Shown: positions 37,106-47,345, numbered from the stretch's first letter. The stretch is DNA of 64,000 nt from Ancylobacter oerskovii (GCF_018390555.1 NZ_JAHBGB010000044.1:27424-91423); one strand, 5' to 3'. Numbers and translations are program-made. Notes: a model not told the origin generated them from the letters alone.

Positions 37106-37130
37106 AACGTTCGTGATCGACGAAAGTTCC
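37106..37130 (-). promoter_or_regulatory. Predicted EcfG (general stress sigma) promoter
   Basis: The minus strand reads GGAAC (37130-37126), 16 bases, CGTT (37109-37106), an exact match to the alphaproteobacterial EcfG consensus GGAAC-N16/17-CGTT. It would start transcription near 37098, about 45 bases before ATG 37053. Confidence 0.7.
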
Positions 37131-37249
37131 AGTTCGACATCCCGGCGGTCGGCTGCGTCCGCCGCCGAGGAATGATTGGGCGAGCCGCACAAGCGGCCGG
37201 GTTCCTGCCTTTATCTCCGGTGGCGGGACGCAATGGGGAGGAGATCGTG

Positions 37250-37489
37250 ATGCCGCAGGCCGACTTCGACATCGTCACACTCTCGCCTTCCACGGTGCGC
37301 GTGATGCACCGGGTGGCGCACCACATCTATGAGTTCTCGCTGGTCGATGACGGCTGCGGCCGGCGCGTGGTCTCGCAGGGACCCTCCATCCTGTTCGGCA
37401 AGAGCGACAAGGTCGCGGCCTGGCATCTCGTCGACGAGGCCGAGAGAGTGGCCGCCGAGGTCGCCCGCCGTACCGGGATGATCGACTGA
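37250..37489 (+). CDS. Hypothetical 79-residue protein
   Basis: A small soluble protein beginning MPQADFDIVTLSPSTVRVMH with no signal peptide or membrane segment. I do not recognise the family. GGGGAGGAG lies seven bases before ATG 37250, the best ribosome site nearby, and the third codon position is strongly GC-biased, which supports coding. A longer frame back to 37172 lacks these features. It stands alone between two small transcription units. Confidence 0.62.
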   Translation: MPQADFDIVTLSPSTVRVMHRVAHHIYEFSLVDDGCGRRVVSQGPSILFGKSDKVAAWHLVDEAERVAAEVARRTGMID

Positions 37490-37613
37490 CGGGTCTTCGC
37501 GGCAGGCCGAACGCGCTCGCAAGGCTTTGACGGCGCCCCCTCGGGGCCGCCGGCCTGCGTCCTGTCGCCCGGAGCCTCGCAGGCGGCTCCGGTGCCTCCC
37601 CGCGTTCCGGCCT

Positions 37614-37637
37614 GAAAAACACCGCCGCCGTGGCGGT
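37614..37637 (-). terminator. Rho-independent terminator after the mini-ORF
   Basis: On the minus strand ACCGCC-ACGGC-GGCGGT is followed by GTTTTT. The hairpin begins four bases after the TAG of the mini-ORF. There is no T-run on the plus strand, so it is directional. Confidence 0.65.
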
Positions 37638-37640
37638 CAG

Positions 37641-37697
37641 CTAGCGTTTGCGCGCCGGACCGCCGCTTCCTTTCTTGCCGCCGTGCGAACGGGACAT
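37641..37697 (-). CDS. Possible 18-residue basic mini-protein with its own terminator
   Basis: The minus strand encodes MSRSHGGKKGSGGPARKR and then TAG, directly followed by a rho-independent terminator (37614-37637). GAGG lies about eight bases before the ATG. It is far below normal gene-finding cut-offs. The presence of a strand-specific terminator shows that some minus-strand transcript ends here; whether the product is this peptide or a small RNA is open. The remainder of 37490-37802 shows no other gene. Confidence 0.35.
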   Translation of the reverse strand: MSRSHGGKKGSGGPARKR

Positions 37698-37762
37698 CGC
37701 CCGGCCTCGAGACGGCGTGGCTGCAAGGCGTCATGCGGTCGCTACTGGTGTCGGCTGCCCAA

Positions 37763-37786
37763 TCATGTATATGGACGAATACATGA
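37763..37786. promoter_or_regulatory. Predicted ModE operator upstream of modA
   Basis: TCATGTAT-(8)-ATACATGA is a perfect 8-bp inverted repeat in an AT-rich island, ending 16 bases before the modA start. ModE boxes are palindromes of this kind (TATA-rich half sites about eight bases apart), and modE is encoded at the end of the operon. It also lies upstream of the minus-strand mini-ORF. ModE binding is inferred. Confidence 0.65.
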
Positions 37787-37802
37787 TCTCGGGAGGCACC
37801 CC

Positions 37803-38597
37803 ATGTTCCACTTCCCCGCCCCTTCGTTCCGCCCGGCGGCCCGGCTGGCCGCCGCCGCGGCGCTGCTGATCGGCCTCGCCGCGCCGCTTTCCTCGGCGCA
37901 GGCGCAGACGACGGTGTTCGCCGCCGCCAGCATGACCAATGCGCTGCAGGACATCGGCAAGCTCTACAAGGAGAAGACCGGCAAGGACGTCGTCTTCTCC
38001 TTCGCCGCCTCCTCGGCGCTGGCCAAGCAGCTGGAGCAGGGCGCGCCGGCGGGCATCTTCGTCTCCGCCGACAACAAGTGGATGGACTATACCGAGGGCA
38101 AGGACCTCACGCTGAAGGCGACCCGCGTGACGCCGATCGGCAACAGCCTCGTGCTCATCATGCCCGCCGACAAGGCGAAGGACGTCAGGATCGACAAGGA
38201 TTTCGACTGGCTCGCCTTCCTCGGCGCCGACGGCAGGATCGCCACCGGCCTCACCGACTCGGTGCCGATCGGCGTCTATGCCAAGACGGCGCTGACCAAT
38301 CTCGGCCAGTGGGACAAGGTGAAGGACCGCGTGGTCGGCGCCGAGAGCGTGCGCGCGGCGCTGGCGCTGGTGGAGCGCGGCGAGGCGGCGGCCGGCATCG
38401 TCTATTCCACCGACGCCGCCATCGCCAAGAACGTGAAGATCGTCGCCACCTTCCCGGCCGGCAGCCACCCGCCGGTCGAGTATCCCTACGAGATCGTCAA
38501 GGGCCAGGACACGCCGGAGACCAAGGCGGTGTTCGACTTCCTCGTGGGACCGGAAGCCAAGGCGGTTTACGCCAGGTACGGCTTCGTGGTGCATTGA
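37803..38597 (+). CDS. modA: Molybdate ABC transporter, periplasmic binding protein ModA
   Basis: Captures molybdate or tungstate in the periplasm for ModBC. The 264-residue protein has a signal peptide ending SSAQAQ and the ModA core TTVFAAASMTNALQDIG, then FSFAASSALAKQLEQGAPA and VYSTDAA. ATG 37803 has GGGAGG seven bases upstream. A long in-frame extension to 37527 crosses the mini-ORF and operator and is not coding. modB follows after 39 bases. Confidence 0.96.
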   Translation: MFHFPAPSFRPAARLAAAAALLIGLAAPLSSAQAQTTVFAAASMTNALQDIGKLYKEKTGKDVVFSFAASSALAKQLEQGAPAGIFVSADNKWMDYTEGKDLTLKATRVTPIGNSLVLIMPADKAKDVRIDKDFDWLAFLGADGRIATGLTDSVPIGVYAKTALTNLGQWDKVKDRVVGAESVRAALALVERGEAAAGIVYSTDAAIAKNVKIVATFPAGSHPPVEYPYEIVKGQDTPETKAVFDFLVGPEAKAVYARYGFVVH

Positions 38598-38636
38598 CGC
38601 CTGCGGGAATGACGGGCCGTTCGTCCGGGGGAGCCG

Positions 38637-39326
38637 ATGCTGACGCCTGAGGAATGGACGGCGGTCGTTCTGAGCCTGAAGGTCGCCTTCTGGGCGACCT
38701 TCTGGAGCTTGCCCTTCGCGCTGGCGACCGCCGTCGTGCTGGCGCGGTTCGATTTTCCCGGCAAGAGCCTGTTCGACGGCATCGTCTACCTGCCCCTCGT
38801 GCTGCCCAAGGTGGTGGTCGGCTATCTCCTGCTCATCACGCTGGGCGCGCGCGGCTATCTCGGCCAGTACCTCGCCGAATGGTTCAACATCAGGCTGATC
38901 TTCACCACCGCCGGCGCCACGGTGGCGGCGGCGGTGATCAGCTTCCCGCTGACGGTGAACGCCATCCGCCTCGCGCTGGAGGCGGTGGATCGCGGGCTGG
39001 AGACCGCCGCCCGCACGCTGGGGGCCAGCCGGCTCGACGTGTTCCTCACCATCACCCTGCCGCTGATGCTGCCCGGCATCCTGTCCGGCGCCCTGCTGTC
39101 CATCGCCTCGGCGCTGGGCGAGTTCGGCGCCACCATCACCTTCGTCTCCAATGTCGAGGGCCAGACGCGCACCATCCCGCTCGCCATCTACAGCGCCACC
39201 CACATGCCGGACGGCGACGCCATGGCGGCGCGGCTGACCGCGGTGTCGATCGTGCTGGCGCTCGGGGCGCTGCTGCTCGCGGGCGTCGCCGACCGGCAGA
39301 TCCGCACGCTGATCGGGCGGGCATGA
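38637..39326 (+). CDS. modB: Molybdate ABC transporter permease ModB
   Basis: Inner-membrane channel subunit of the molybdate importer. The 229 residues contain about five to six membrane segments and the cytoplasmic EAA loop ETAARTLGASRLDVFLTITL, which contacts ModC. The start overlaps no gene; its stop overlaps the ATG of modC by four bases. Confidence 0.97.
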   Translation: MLTPEEWTAVVLSLKVAFWATFWSLPFALATAVVLARFDFPGKSLFDGIVYLPLVLPKVVVGYLLLITLGARGYLGQYLAEWFNIRLIFTTAGATVAAAVISFPLTVNAIRLALEAVDRGLETAARTLGASRLDVFLTITLPLMLPGILSGALLSIASALGEFGATITFVSNVEGQTRTIPLAIYSATHMPDGDAMAARLTAVSIVLALGALLLAGVADRQIRTLIGRA

Positions 39327-40435
39327 TCGAGATCGACATCGCGCTCGCGCGCCCCGGCTTCGCGCTGGCGGCGACATTCACCGCGCCGGCGGCGGGGGTG
39401 ACGGCGCTGTTCGGCCGCTCCGGCGCCGGCAAGACCACCATCATCCAGGCGGTGGCCGGGGTGGTGCGGCCGGACCGGGGACGGATCGTCGTCGGCGGCG
39501 AGACCTATTTCGACGCCGCACGCGGCATCGACCTCGCCGTTGAGCGGCGCCGCGCCGGCTATGTGTTCCAGGATGCCCGGCTGTTCCCGCACATGTCGGT
39601 GGAGCGCAACCTGCGCTATGGCGAGCGCCGCGCGCGCGGCGCCGATGCCGGTATCCGCTTCGAGGCGGTGGTGGAGCTGCTCGGCATCGGCCATTTGCTG
39701 GGCCGGCGGCCGCATACGCTCTCGGGCGGCGAGAAGCAGCGCGTCGCCATCGGCCGGGCGCTGCTGTCGCAGCCGCGGCTGCTGCTGATGGACGAGCCGC
39801 TCGCCGCGCTCGACGCCGCCCGCAAGGCGGAGATCCTGCCCTATCTGGAACGCCTGCGCGACGAGACGAGGCTGCCGATCCTCTATGTCAGCCACTCCAT
39901 GGGGGAGGTGCTGCGGCTCTCCGACCGGGTGGTGGCGCTGAAGGAGGGACGCCAGGTGGCCGAGGGGCCGGTGGCGGAGGTGATGTCGCGGGCCGACATC
40001 CTGCCGGTGATCGGCCGCTTCGACCTCGGCACGGTGCTCGACTGCACGGTGACGCGGCATGACGAGGCCTATGCGCTCTCGACCCTGGCCTTTGCCGGCG
40101 GCGAGCTCCGGGTGCCGCGGGTCGAGGCGCCGCTCGGCGGCGCGGTGCGGGCGCGGGTGCGGGCGCGTGACGTGGCGCTCGCCCTCGCAAGGCCGGTCGA
40201 CGTCTCGGTGAGCAATCTGCTGCCGGCGGTGATCGAGGCGATCACGCCGGGCGAAGGCCCCTATGCGGATGTGGCGCTGGCCGCCGGGGCCAGCCGGCTT
40301 GCCGCCAGCGTGACGCGCGAGAGCGTCGAGCGGCTGGGGCTGGCGCCGGGGCTGACCGTCTGGGCGATGATCAAATCGGTGGCGGTGGACAGCCGTAACG
40401 CCGACTTCACGGTGCCGCCGGAGCCTTCGGCCTAG
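39323..40435 (+). CDS. modC: Molybdate ABC transporter ATP-binding protein ModC
   Basis: ATPase of the molybdate importer. The 370-residue protein has Walker A GRSGAGKTT, the ABC signature LSGGEKQRVAIGRAL, Walker B LLLMDEPLAALD and the switch His in YVSHSM, followed by a C-terminal molbindin (TOBE) domain from about residue 285 (VSNLLPAVIEAI...). Its last four bases overlap the end of modE on the opposite strand. Confidence 0.97.
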   Translation: MIEIDIALARPGFALAATFTAPAAGVTALFGRSGAGKTTIIQAVAGVVRPDRGRIVVGGETYFDAARGIDLAVERRRAGYVFQDARLFPHMSVERNLRYGERRARGADAGIRFEAVVELLGIGHLLGRRPHTLSGGEKQRVAIGRALLSQPRLLLMDEPLAALDAARKAEILPYLERLRDETRLPILYVSHSMGEVLRLSDRVVALKEGRQVAEGPVAEVMSRADILPVIGRFDLGTVLDCTVTRHDEAYALSTLAFAGGELRVPRVEAPLGGAVRARVRARDVALALARPVDVSVSNLLPAVIEAITPGEGPYADVALAAGASRLAASVTRESVERLGLAPGLTVWAMIKSVAVDSRNADFTVPPEPSA

Positions 40436-40890
40436 TCTTGCCGCGTCTTCGGCGCCCGCTTCGCCCTCCCGGCCGGCGGCTTTTCCTCCTGGCGGGGGCT
40501 CCGGTCCGGTGCGAGGGCCGCGCGCAGCTCGGCGACCTCCGCGGCGGCGGCGGCGGCGCTCTTCGCCTCGATGGCGCGATAGAGCGCGATCAGCCGCTCG
40601 CCGAAGGCGGTGAGGTCGGTGCCGTGGCCGCGCCGGCCGGGATGGGTGATCACCACCCGCTGGCCATAGGAGGTGTCGAGTTCCTCCACCAGCAGCCAGG
40701 CGCGGCGATAGCTCATGCCCATCTTCTTCGCCGCCGAGAGGATGGAGCGCTCGGCGCGGATGGTCTCCAGAAGCTCGACCATGCCGGGGCCGAGATGGCG
40801 CCCGTCGCCGAAATAGACCCGGATGAACAATCCGTCGCGCGGGCGCGCGGCGACGCCATCCTCCCGGTCCTGCTCGCGATCGTCGGTCAT
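40432..40890 (-). CDS. modE: ModE-type molybdate regulator, DNA-binding domain only
   Basis: A 152-residue winged-helix protein of the LysR-type ModE N-terminal family: LLETIRAERSILSAAKKMGM followed by SYRRAWLLVEELD is the helix-turn-helix. It lacks the two molbindin domains of E. coli ModE, and its C-terminus is an Ala/Arg/Lys-rich tail. How it would sense molybdate is therefore unclear. It is transcribed toward modC, tail to tail. It probably acts on the palindrome at 37763. Confidence 0.9.
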   Translation of the reverse strand: MTDDREQDREDGVAARPRDGLFIRVYFGDGRHLGPGMVELLETIRAERSILSAAKKMGMSYRRAWLLVEELDTSYGQRVVITHPGRRGHGTDLTAFGERLIALYRAIEAKSAAAAAAEVAELRAALAPDRSPRQEEKPPAGRAKRAPKTRQD

Positions 40891-40980
40891 GTGGCTCCGT
40901 GGCGGTGGCGGCTTCCCCCGCGCAATCTAGGGGAAGCCGCGCCGCGCCGGAAGCGCCCGGCACGGCGCCGTCCTCCGGCC

Positions 40981-42339
40981 TCAGGTGGTGGGCACGGTCC
41001 GGCGCGGCCGGCGGGCGAAGGCGAGGTCGAGCGCCAGCATCGCCAGCAGCGAGGCGCCGACCAGCGGGAAGACGAGGCCGGTCAGCGCCATGATGAGGAC
41101 GAGGCCGCGCATCGCCCGCCGGTCCGCCGGCGCCGGCGGGATGCCGAGCGAGCCGGCCGGGCGGCGCTTCCACCACATCACCCCGGCGGCGAGGGCCATC
41201 ACCACGATGGCGAGGCACAGCGCCAGCAGCACCAGCTGGTTGGCGAGGCCGAATTCCTGCCCCATGTGGATATTGATGCCCCACTCCATCGCCTTTGCCG
41301 CCGGGCCGTAATCGGCATAGCTCATGTCGATCAGCGGCCTGCCGCTATACTGGTCGAGATGCACGACGCGCTGCCTCGACAGGTCGGCGGGATAGACGGC
41401 GGCGGAATAGACCCCGCTCGGCGAGGCGGGCAGGCTCAGCGTGTAGCCGGGCGCGACGCCGAGCCGGTCGAAGGTCGCCTTGGCGGCATCGATGCCGATC
41501 GGCGCCCCGGCGCCGGCGCCGGAGAGCGGCATCCTCGCCTGCTCCAGCGACCAGCTCGTCGGGCCGTTGGCATGGGCGAGATGCTCGTCCGACATCGGCA
41601 CATTTTCGTAGACGCCGGCCGGATAGCCGTAATTGGCGCTGTTGGCCCATTCGTTGACCTTGGCGCCCCAGAATACCGACCATGGCATGCCGGACAGCGC
41701 CATCACCGCGATGGCGAGGCCGGCGAAGGCGCCGGTGACGGCGTGCAGGTCGCGCCAGAACACCCGCTTGCCCGGCGTGCCCCGCACGCTCACCACGCCG
41801 CCGGTCTGTTTCCTTGGCCACCAGAGATAGAAGCCGGTGCCGACCAGCAGGATCGACCAGCCGCCGACGATCTCGATGATCCCGTTCGCCACGGTGCCGA
41901 ACTCGACGAGACTGTGCAGGCGCCGCACCGTCCACATCAGCGTGCCCCTGTCGGCGAGCTCGCCGAGCACGCGCCCGTCATAGGGATCGACATAGACCGA
42001 ACGGCGGGCGCCGTCCGGCGTCTTCACCACCACTTCGGCCGAGGCCTCGGGAAGCTCGGGCGTGACGATCTTCAGTGCCGTGCCGGGACGGGCGGCCAGC
42101 GCGGCGTCGACGAGCCGGCTCGGGGGAAGCGGATCGGCGGTGCGCTGCTGCACCCGCAGCAGGTCGCGGTGCCACAAGGCGTCGATCTCCTTGTGGAAGA
42201 GGAAGGCGCCGCCGGTGACGGCGAGCAGCACCAGGAAGGGAAGCACCATCAGGCCGGCATAGAAGTGCCAGCGCCAGACGGCGCGGTAGAGGTCGAGGGC
42301 GCGCGCGGAGGCCTCGCCGGACAAGGATGTGGCGGTCAT
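40981..42339 (-). CDS. PepSY-associated transmembrane (PiuB-like) protein
   Basis: A 452-residue inner-membrane protein with four main helices: RWHFYAGLMVLPFLVLLAVTG near residue 25-45, WSILLVGTGFYLWWPRKQTG, a helix before AVMALSGMPWSVFWG, and one near LALCLAIVVMALAAGVMWW, separated by PepSY-type periplasmic domains. The H-F/L-Y-A-G, R-x-L-H-S-L and WWPR motifs are those of PepSY_TM proteins, which are linked to reduction of iron or copper at the membrane. It is third in an operon with a copper chaperone, which favours copper or redox work. Confidence 0.9.
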   Translation of the reverse strand: MTATSLSGEASARALDLYRAVWRWHFYAGLMVLPFLVLLAVTGGAFLFHKEIDALWHRDLLRVQQRTADPLPPSRLVDAALAARPGTALKIVTPELPEASAEVVVKTPDGARRSVYVDPYDGRVLGELADRGTLMWTVRRLHSLVEFGTVANGIIEIVGGWSILLVGTGFYLWWPRKQTGGVVSVRGTPGKRVFWRDLHAVTGAFAGLAIAVMALSGMPWSVFWGAKVNEWANSANYGYPAGVYENVPMSDEHLAHANGPTSWSLEQARMPLSGAGAGAPIGIDAAKATFDRLGVAPGYTLSLPASPSGVYSAAVYPADLSRQRVVHLDQYSGRPLIDMSYADYGPAAKAMEWGINIHMGQEFGLANQLVLLALCLAIVVMALAAGVMWWKRRPAGSLGIPPAPADRRAMRGLVLIMALTGLVFPLVGASLLAMLALDLAFARRPRRTVPTT

Positions 42340-42495
42340 CGGAACGTATCCGGGTGAACCGACGCCGTCGGCCGCGGCGATCGCACGCCGTGCCGGAGGT
42401 CGGTCCGGGCCGGCGGATCGGGCGCAGCAAGGCGTCGGCGATGAAGGGGAAAGGCGACGAGGGCGGCGGACCGGTGGACCGGCCTCTGCCCGGGG

Positions 42496-43056
42496 TCAGT
42501 TCGTCGCCGGCGTGCCGTGGCCGGCATGCGGATCGGCGGCTGCCGCTCCCGGCGCCCCGCCGGGGCCGCCCATGCCCTCGACCTTGAAGTCGACCGCGAC
42601 GGTGCCGGCCTTCTCGAAGGTGAGCGTGCCCTTGAAGCTCGCGCCTTGCTTCAGCGGCTGCTTGAGGTCCTGCAGCATCAGGTGATAGCCGCCCGGCGCC
42701 AGCGCGACCTTGCCGCCGGCGGGGATGGCGAGGCCGTCGGGCAGCATCTGCATCTTCATCACCCCGTCGGTGACGCTCATCTCGTGGATCTCGGCGCGGC
42801 CGGCGATCTCCGGCGCCACGCTGACCGACACCAGCCGGTCCGGGGTGGTGCCGCTGTTCTCCACGGTGAGATAGGCGCCGCCGACCTTGGCGCCGGGCGG
42901 CGTCATGCGCGCCCAGGGATGGCCGATCTCGAGGCTGCCGAGCTTGTAGCCATGGGCGTGCGCGGCATCGAAGGCGAAGAGCAGGAAGGCGAGGGCGAGC
43001 AGCCCGAAGGCCAGCCGCTGGGCGGAATCGCGAAAGCTGTTGAGGAAGGCGGTCAT
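42496..43056 (-). CDS. Periplasmic copper chaperone PCu(A)C family protein
   Basis: A 186-residue exported protein with a signal peptide ending AHAHG. The copper(I) ligands are arranged as in PCu(A)C: EIHEMSVTDGVMKMQ, and later GGYHLML. Such proteins deliver copper to the CuA site of cytochrome oxidase or buffer periplasmic copper. A Gly/Pro-rich, His-ending tail (DPHAGHGTPATN) may add a metal site. It lies between the DUF2946 gene and the PepSY gene on the same strand. Confidence 0.92.
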   Translation of the reverse strand: MTAFLNSFRDSAQRLAFGLLALAFLLFAFDAAHAHGYKLGSLEIGHPWARMTPPGAKVGGAYLTVENSGTTPDRLVSVSVAPEIAGRAEIHEMSVTDGVMKMQMLPDGLAIPAGGKVALAPGGYHLMLQDLKQPLKQGASFKGTLTFEKAGTVAVDFKVEGMGGPGGAPGAAAADPHAGHGTPATN

Positions 43057-43128
43057 GCTGAATTCCCGTAGGCCGGCGCGGGACGGATCCCGGCCGAATG
43101 ACGACAGAGGCGACGAGGCGGGTCTGCG

Positions 43129-43509
43129 TCAGGCCAGGGGAGGAGCGCGGGCGTTGTGCGGGAGACGACCGATGCCAGCCGGCGCGTCGTCGACCGGCGA
43201 GGCGGCGAGCGCGAGAGCCGGCAGGACGAGCGGCGCGGGAAGGGCGGCGAGATCCGGCGGCGGCAGCGAGGCCAGCAGGCCGACGCGGCAGCCGGCGGTG
43301 CAGCAATCGGGCAGATGGCCGGCCTTGTCAGGCTGGCCGTCTTCCGTCGGCGCGGCGAGGCAGATGACCTCGCCGGACGGACCGAGCGCCACGCCCATGC
43401 CGGCATGGGTACCCATGGCGAGGCCGCCGAGCACGACATTGAGGACGAGCAGATAGGCGACGGCGAGGCTCGCCGCCATCAGGCCCATCTGTCGTATGCG
43501 ATTGCTCAT
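43129..43509 (-). CDS. DUF2946 family protein
   Basis: A 126-residue protein with an N-terminal membrane helix (MAASLAVAYLLVLNVVLGG), a Cys-rich centre (CLAAP...HLPDCCTAGC) and the C-terminal NARAPP motif typical of DUF2946, a family found next to copper proteins and TonB receptors. The Cys/His cluster could bind copper. I chose ATG 43509; a longer frame from 43572 has no better ribosome site. It is the first gene of the copper-type operon. Confidence 0.8.
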   Translation of the reverse strand: MSNRIRQMGLMAASLAVAYLLVLNVVLGGLAMGTHAGMGVALGPSGEVICLAAPTEDGQPDKAGHLPDCCTAGCRVGLLASLPPPDLAALPAPLVLPALALAASPVDDAPAGIGRLPHNARAPPLA

Positions 43510-43698
43510 GCCGTCCGTCGTGCTGCCACGTTTCAGCCCAAGGACGTAGCACGTCCGAAGGCGGGCGACCAAGCGACCGGATGCCGCCCTCGGCGCCGAA
43601 GCGTCTCCTGACGCAGCGATAGCATCGGGCGGTCGGGAAAAGCTTCCGATCTTCGGGGGCGGGACAGCGTTTTCTTCGTCCGGTCCGGGATGCGGGGG

Positions 43699-43751
43699 CT
43701 GGAGCCTGTTTCGCGCAAGCCGAAGGCCTTCGCGACGAGAACAGGCTCCAG
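43699..43751. repeat. Imperfect palindrome CTGGAGCCTGTT...AACAGGCTCCAG
   Basis: A perfect 12-bp inverted repeat encloses 29 bases that themselves carry CCGAAGGCCTTCG. It is a strong hairpin on either strand, and it resembles dispersed Hyphomicrobiales palindromes. It lies in the 302-base gap between xylG and the DUF2946 gene; no T-run follows, so a terminator role is not supported. Confidence 0.8.
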
Positions 43752-43778
43752 CTTACCGGGTCTCAAGTCCTTTCCCAT

Positions 43779-43802
43779 CGATCAGGCGATTCCACCTGAT
43801 CG
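43779..43802. repeat. 8-bp inverted repeat downstream of xylG
   Basis: CGATCAGG-CGATTCCA-CCTGATCG ends ten bases before the xylG stop codon, on the downstream side. It could protect the 3' end of the xyl mRNA or belong to a dispersed repeat; no T-run is present. Confidence 0.6.
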
Positions 43803-43811
43803 ACAGGGGCG

Positions 43812-44606
<795 letters not shown>

Positions 44607-44620
44607 GATGTCGCCTCCTC

Positions 44621-45946
<1,326 letters not shown>

Positions 45947-45983
45947 GGGCGTACTCCTCGGCCGACCCGTCTATGGGCGGGGA

Positions 45984-46008
45984 GCGGCGGGGTCTGTCTC
46001 CCCGCCGC
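45984..46008 (-). promoter_or_regulatory. Stem-loop between xylF and xylH
   Basis: A perfect 9-bp stem (GCGGCGGGG with CCCCGCCGC, 7-base loop) starts 15 bases beyond the xylF stop. Stem-loops in this position are known to stabilise binding-protein mRNA and lower expression of the permease gene. No T-run follows, so partial attenuation or 3' protection is the likelier role. Confidence 0.6.
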
Positions 46009-46023
46009 CTTGTTGAACGGTGC

Positions 46024-47064
46024 TCAGTCGCAAGCCTTGACGGTGCCGGCCTTCACGCCCTGGCACACGGTGGCCTTCGGCACCCAGCCGGCCTCGATGA
46101 TCACGCCGAGATTGTCCTTGGTGATCGGGATCGGCTTCAGGAAGGTGGAGTTCATCGGCACCTTCTTCGGACCGCCGGTGAAGGTGGTGGTGCCCTTTAC
46201 GTCCGGGGCCTTGGTCCCCTTGGCGAGGTCGAGGGCGATCTCGGCGGCGCGCTTGCCGAGCTCGCGCGAATCCTTCCACACCGAGACGGTCTGGGTGCCG
46301 AGCGCCACGCGGTTCAGCGCCGCGAAGTCGGCGTCCTGGCCGGAGACCGGCACCGAGCCGGCGAGGCCCTGGGCGGCGAGCGCGGCGACGGCGCCGCCGG
46401 CGGTGCCGTCATTGGAGGCGACGACGGCGTCGACCTTGTTGTTGTTGGCGGTCAGGAACTGCTCGGTGTTGCGCTGGGCGTTGGCCGGCAGCCAGCTATC
46501 GGTATAGGCCTCGCCGACATTCTTGATGTCGCCCTTGTCGATGGCGGGCTTCAGCACTTCCATCTGGCCGGAGAACAGGAAGTCGGCATTGGGATCGGAA
46601 GCCGAGCCCTTGACGAAGAGGTAGTTGCCCTTCGGCTTGATCTTCTGCACTTCCGCCGCCTGCAGGCGACCCACCTCCTTGTTGTCGAAGGTGATGTAGT
46701 AGGCATAGGGGTTCTCGATCAGCCGGTCGTAGCCGACCACCGGGATGCCCTCGTTCTGCGCCTTGGCGATGGCGGGGGCGATGGCGTCGGAATCCTGCGC
46801 GAGGATGATCAGCACGTTGGCGCCCTGGGCGATCAGCGCCTCGACGTCGGAGAGCTGCTTGGAGGCCGAGGACTGGGCGTCCGCCGAGATGTACTTGGCG
46901 CCGGCGGCGGCGAGCGCCTTCTTGATCGCCGCTTCGTCGGTCTTCCAGCGTTCTTCCTGGAAGTTCGACCAGGAAACGCCGACCACGGGTTCGGCGGCCC
47001 GGGCGGCGCCGGCCGCGACGAGCATCGCGAAAGCCGCCACGGTGACGGTGAGCTTGGACTTCAT
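46024..47064 (-). CDS. xylF: Xylose ABC transporter substrate-binding protein XylF
   Basis: A 346-residue periplasmic sugar-binding protein with a signal peptide ending GAARAAE. The core matches Xyl[57 protein letters not shown], and [28 protein letters not shown] lies about six bases before the ATG. It is the first gene of xylFHG, divergent from the LacI-family regulator. Confidence 0.96.
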   Translation of the reverse strand: MKSKLTVTVAAFAMLVAAGAARAAEPVVGVSWSNFQEERWKTDEAAIKKALAAAGAKYISADAQSSASKQLSDVEALIAQGANVLIILAQDSDAIAPAIAKAQNEGIPVVGYDRLIENPYAYYITFDNKEVGRLQAAEVQKIKPKGNYLFVKGSASDPNADFLFSGQMEVLKPAIDKGDIKNVGEAYTDSWLPANAQRNTEQFLTANNNKVDAVVASNDGTAGGAVAALAAQGLAGSVPVSGQDADFAALNRVALGTQTVSVWKDSRELGKRAAEIALDLAKGTKAPDVKGTTTFTGGPKKVPMNSTFLKPIPITKDNLGVIIEAGWVPKATVCQGVKAGTVKACD

Positions 47065-47345
47065 GCGTTCCTCCCAAAAGGATGCGTGGTGATCGGGTGC
47101 AGGGCCTGATTCGCGACGTGGGTCGTTGACGACCTCTTTTTCTTGATGTTCGAACCTCAGATCGGATGACGGGTTTTTCCACGCCCTGCAATCGGCTGCC
47201 GACTTTGCACAGGTTCGGGGGTCTCGTCGAGCCTTGATCTGAGGGCCGTCCTATAATTCCACCGCGAGTTTTTACCTCCCTCTCTGACGGGTGGAAAGCT
47301 CATTCATGAGTTGCGTACGTCAGATTTTGAGGGCAACCTTTCGCC
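47065..47345. promoter_or_regulatory. Divergent control region between xylF and the LacI-type regulator
   Basis: The 281-base gap contains the inverted pair CCTCAGATC (47155-47163) and GATCTGAGG (47236-47244), a GTTCGAAC palindrome at 47148, CTCATTCATGAG at 47309, and TATAAT at 47252. One or more may be the regulator's operators, but none has the clear central-CG layout of classical LacI sites, and no convincing -35 pairs with the TATAAT. Confidence 0.4.

Noticed and set aside
37327-37734. A 135-codon minus-strand frame upstream of modA
   Set aside because: It runs antisense to a better small gene and through a terminator hairpin; the product has no recognisable pattern.
47230-47257. TTGATC...TATAAT as promoter of the LacI-type gene
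   Set aside because: The spacer is only about 12 to 15 bases depending on the hexamer chosen, too short for a sigma-70 promoter.
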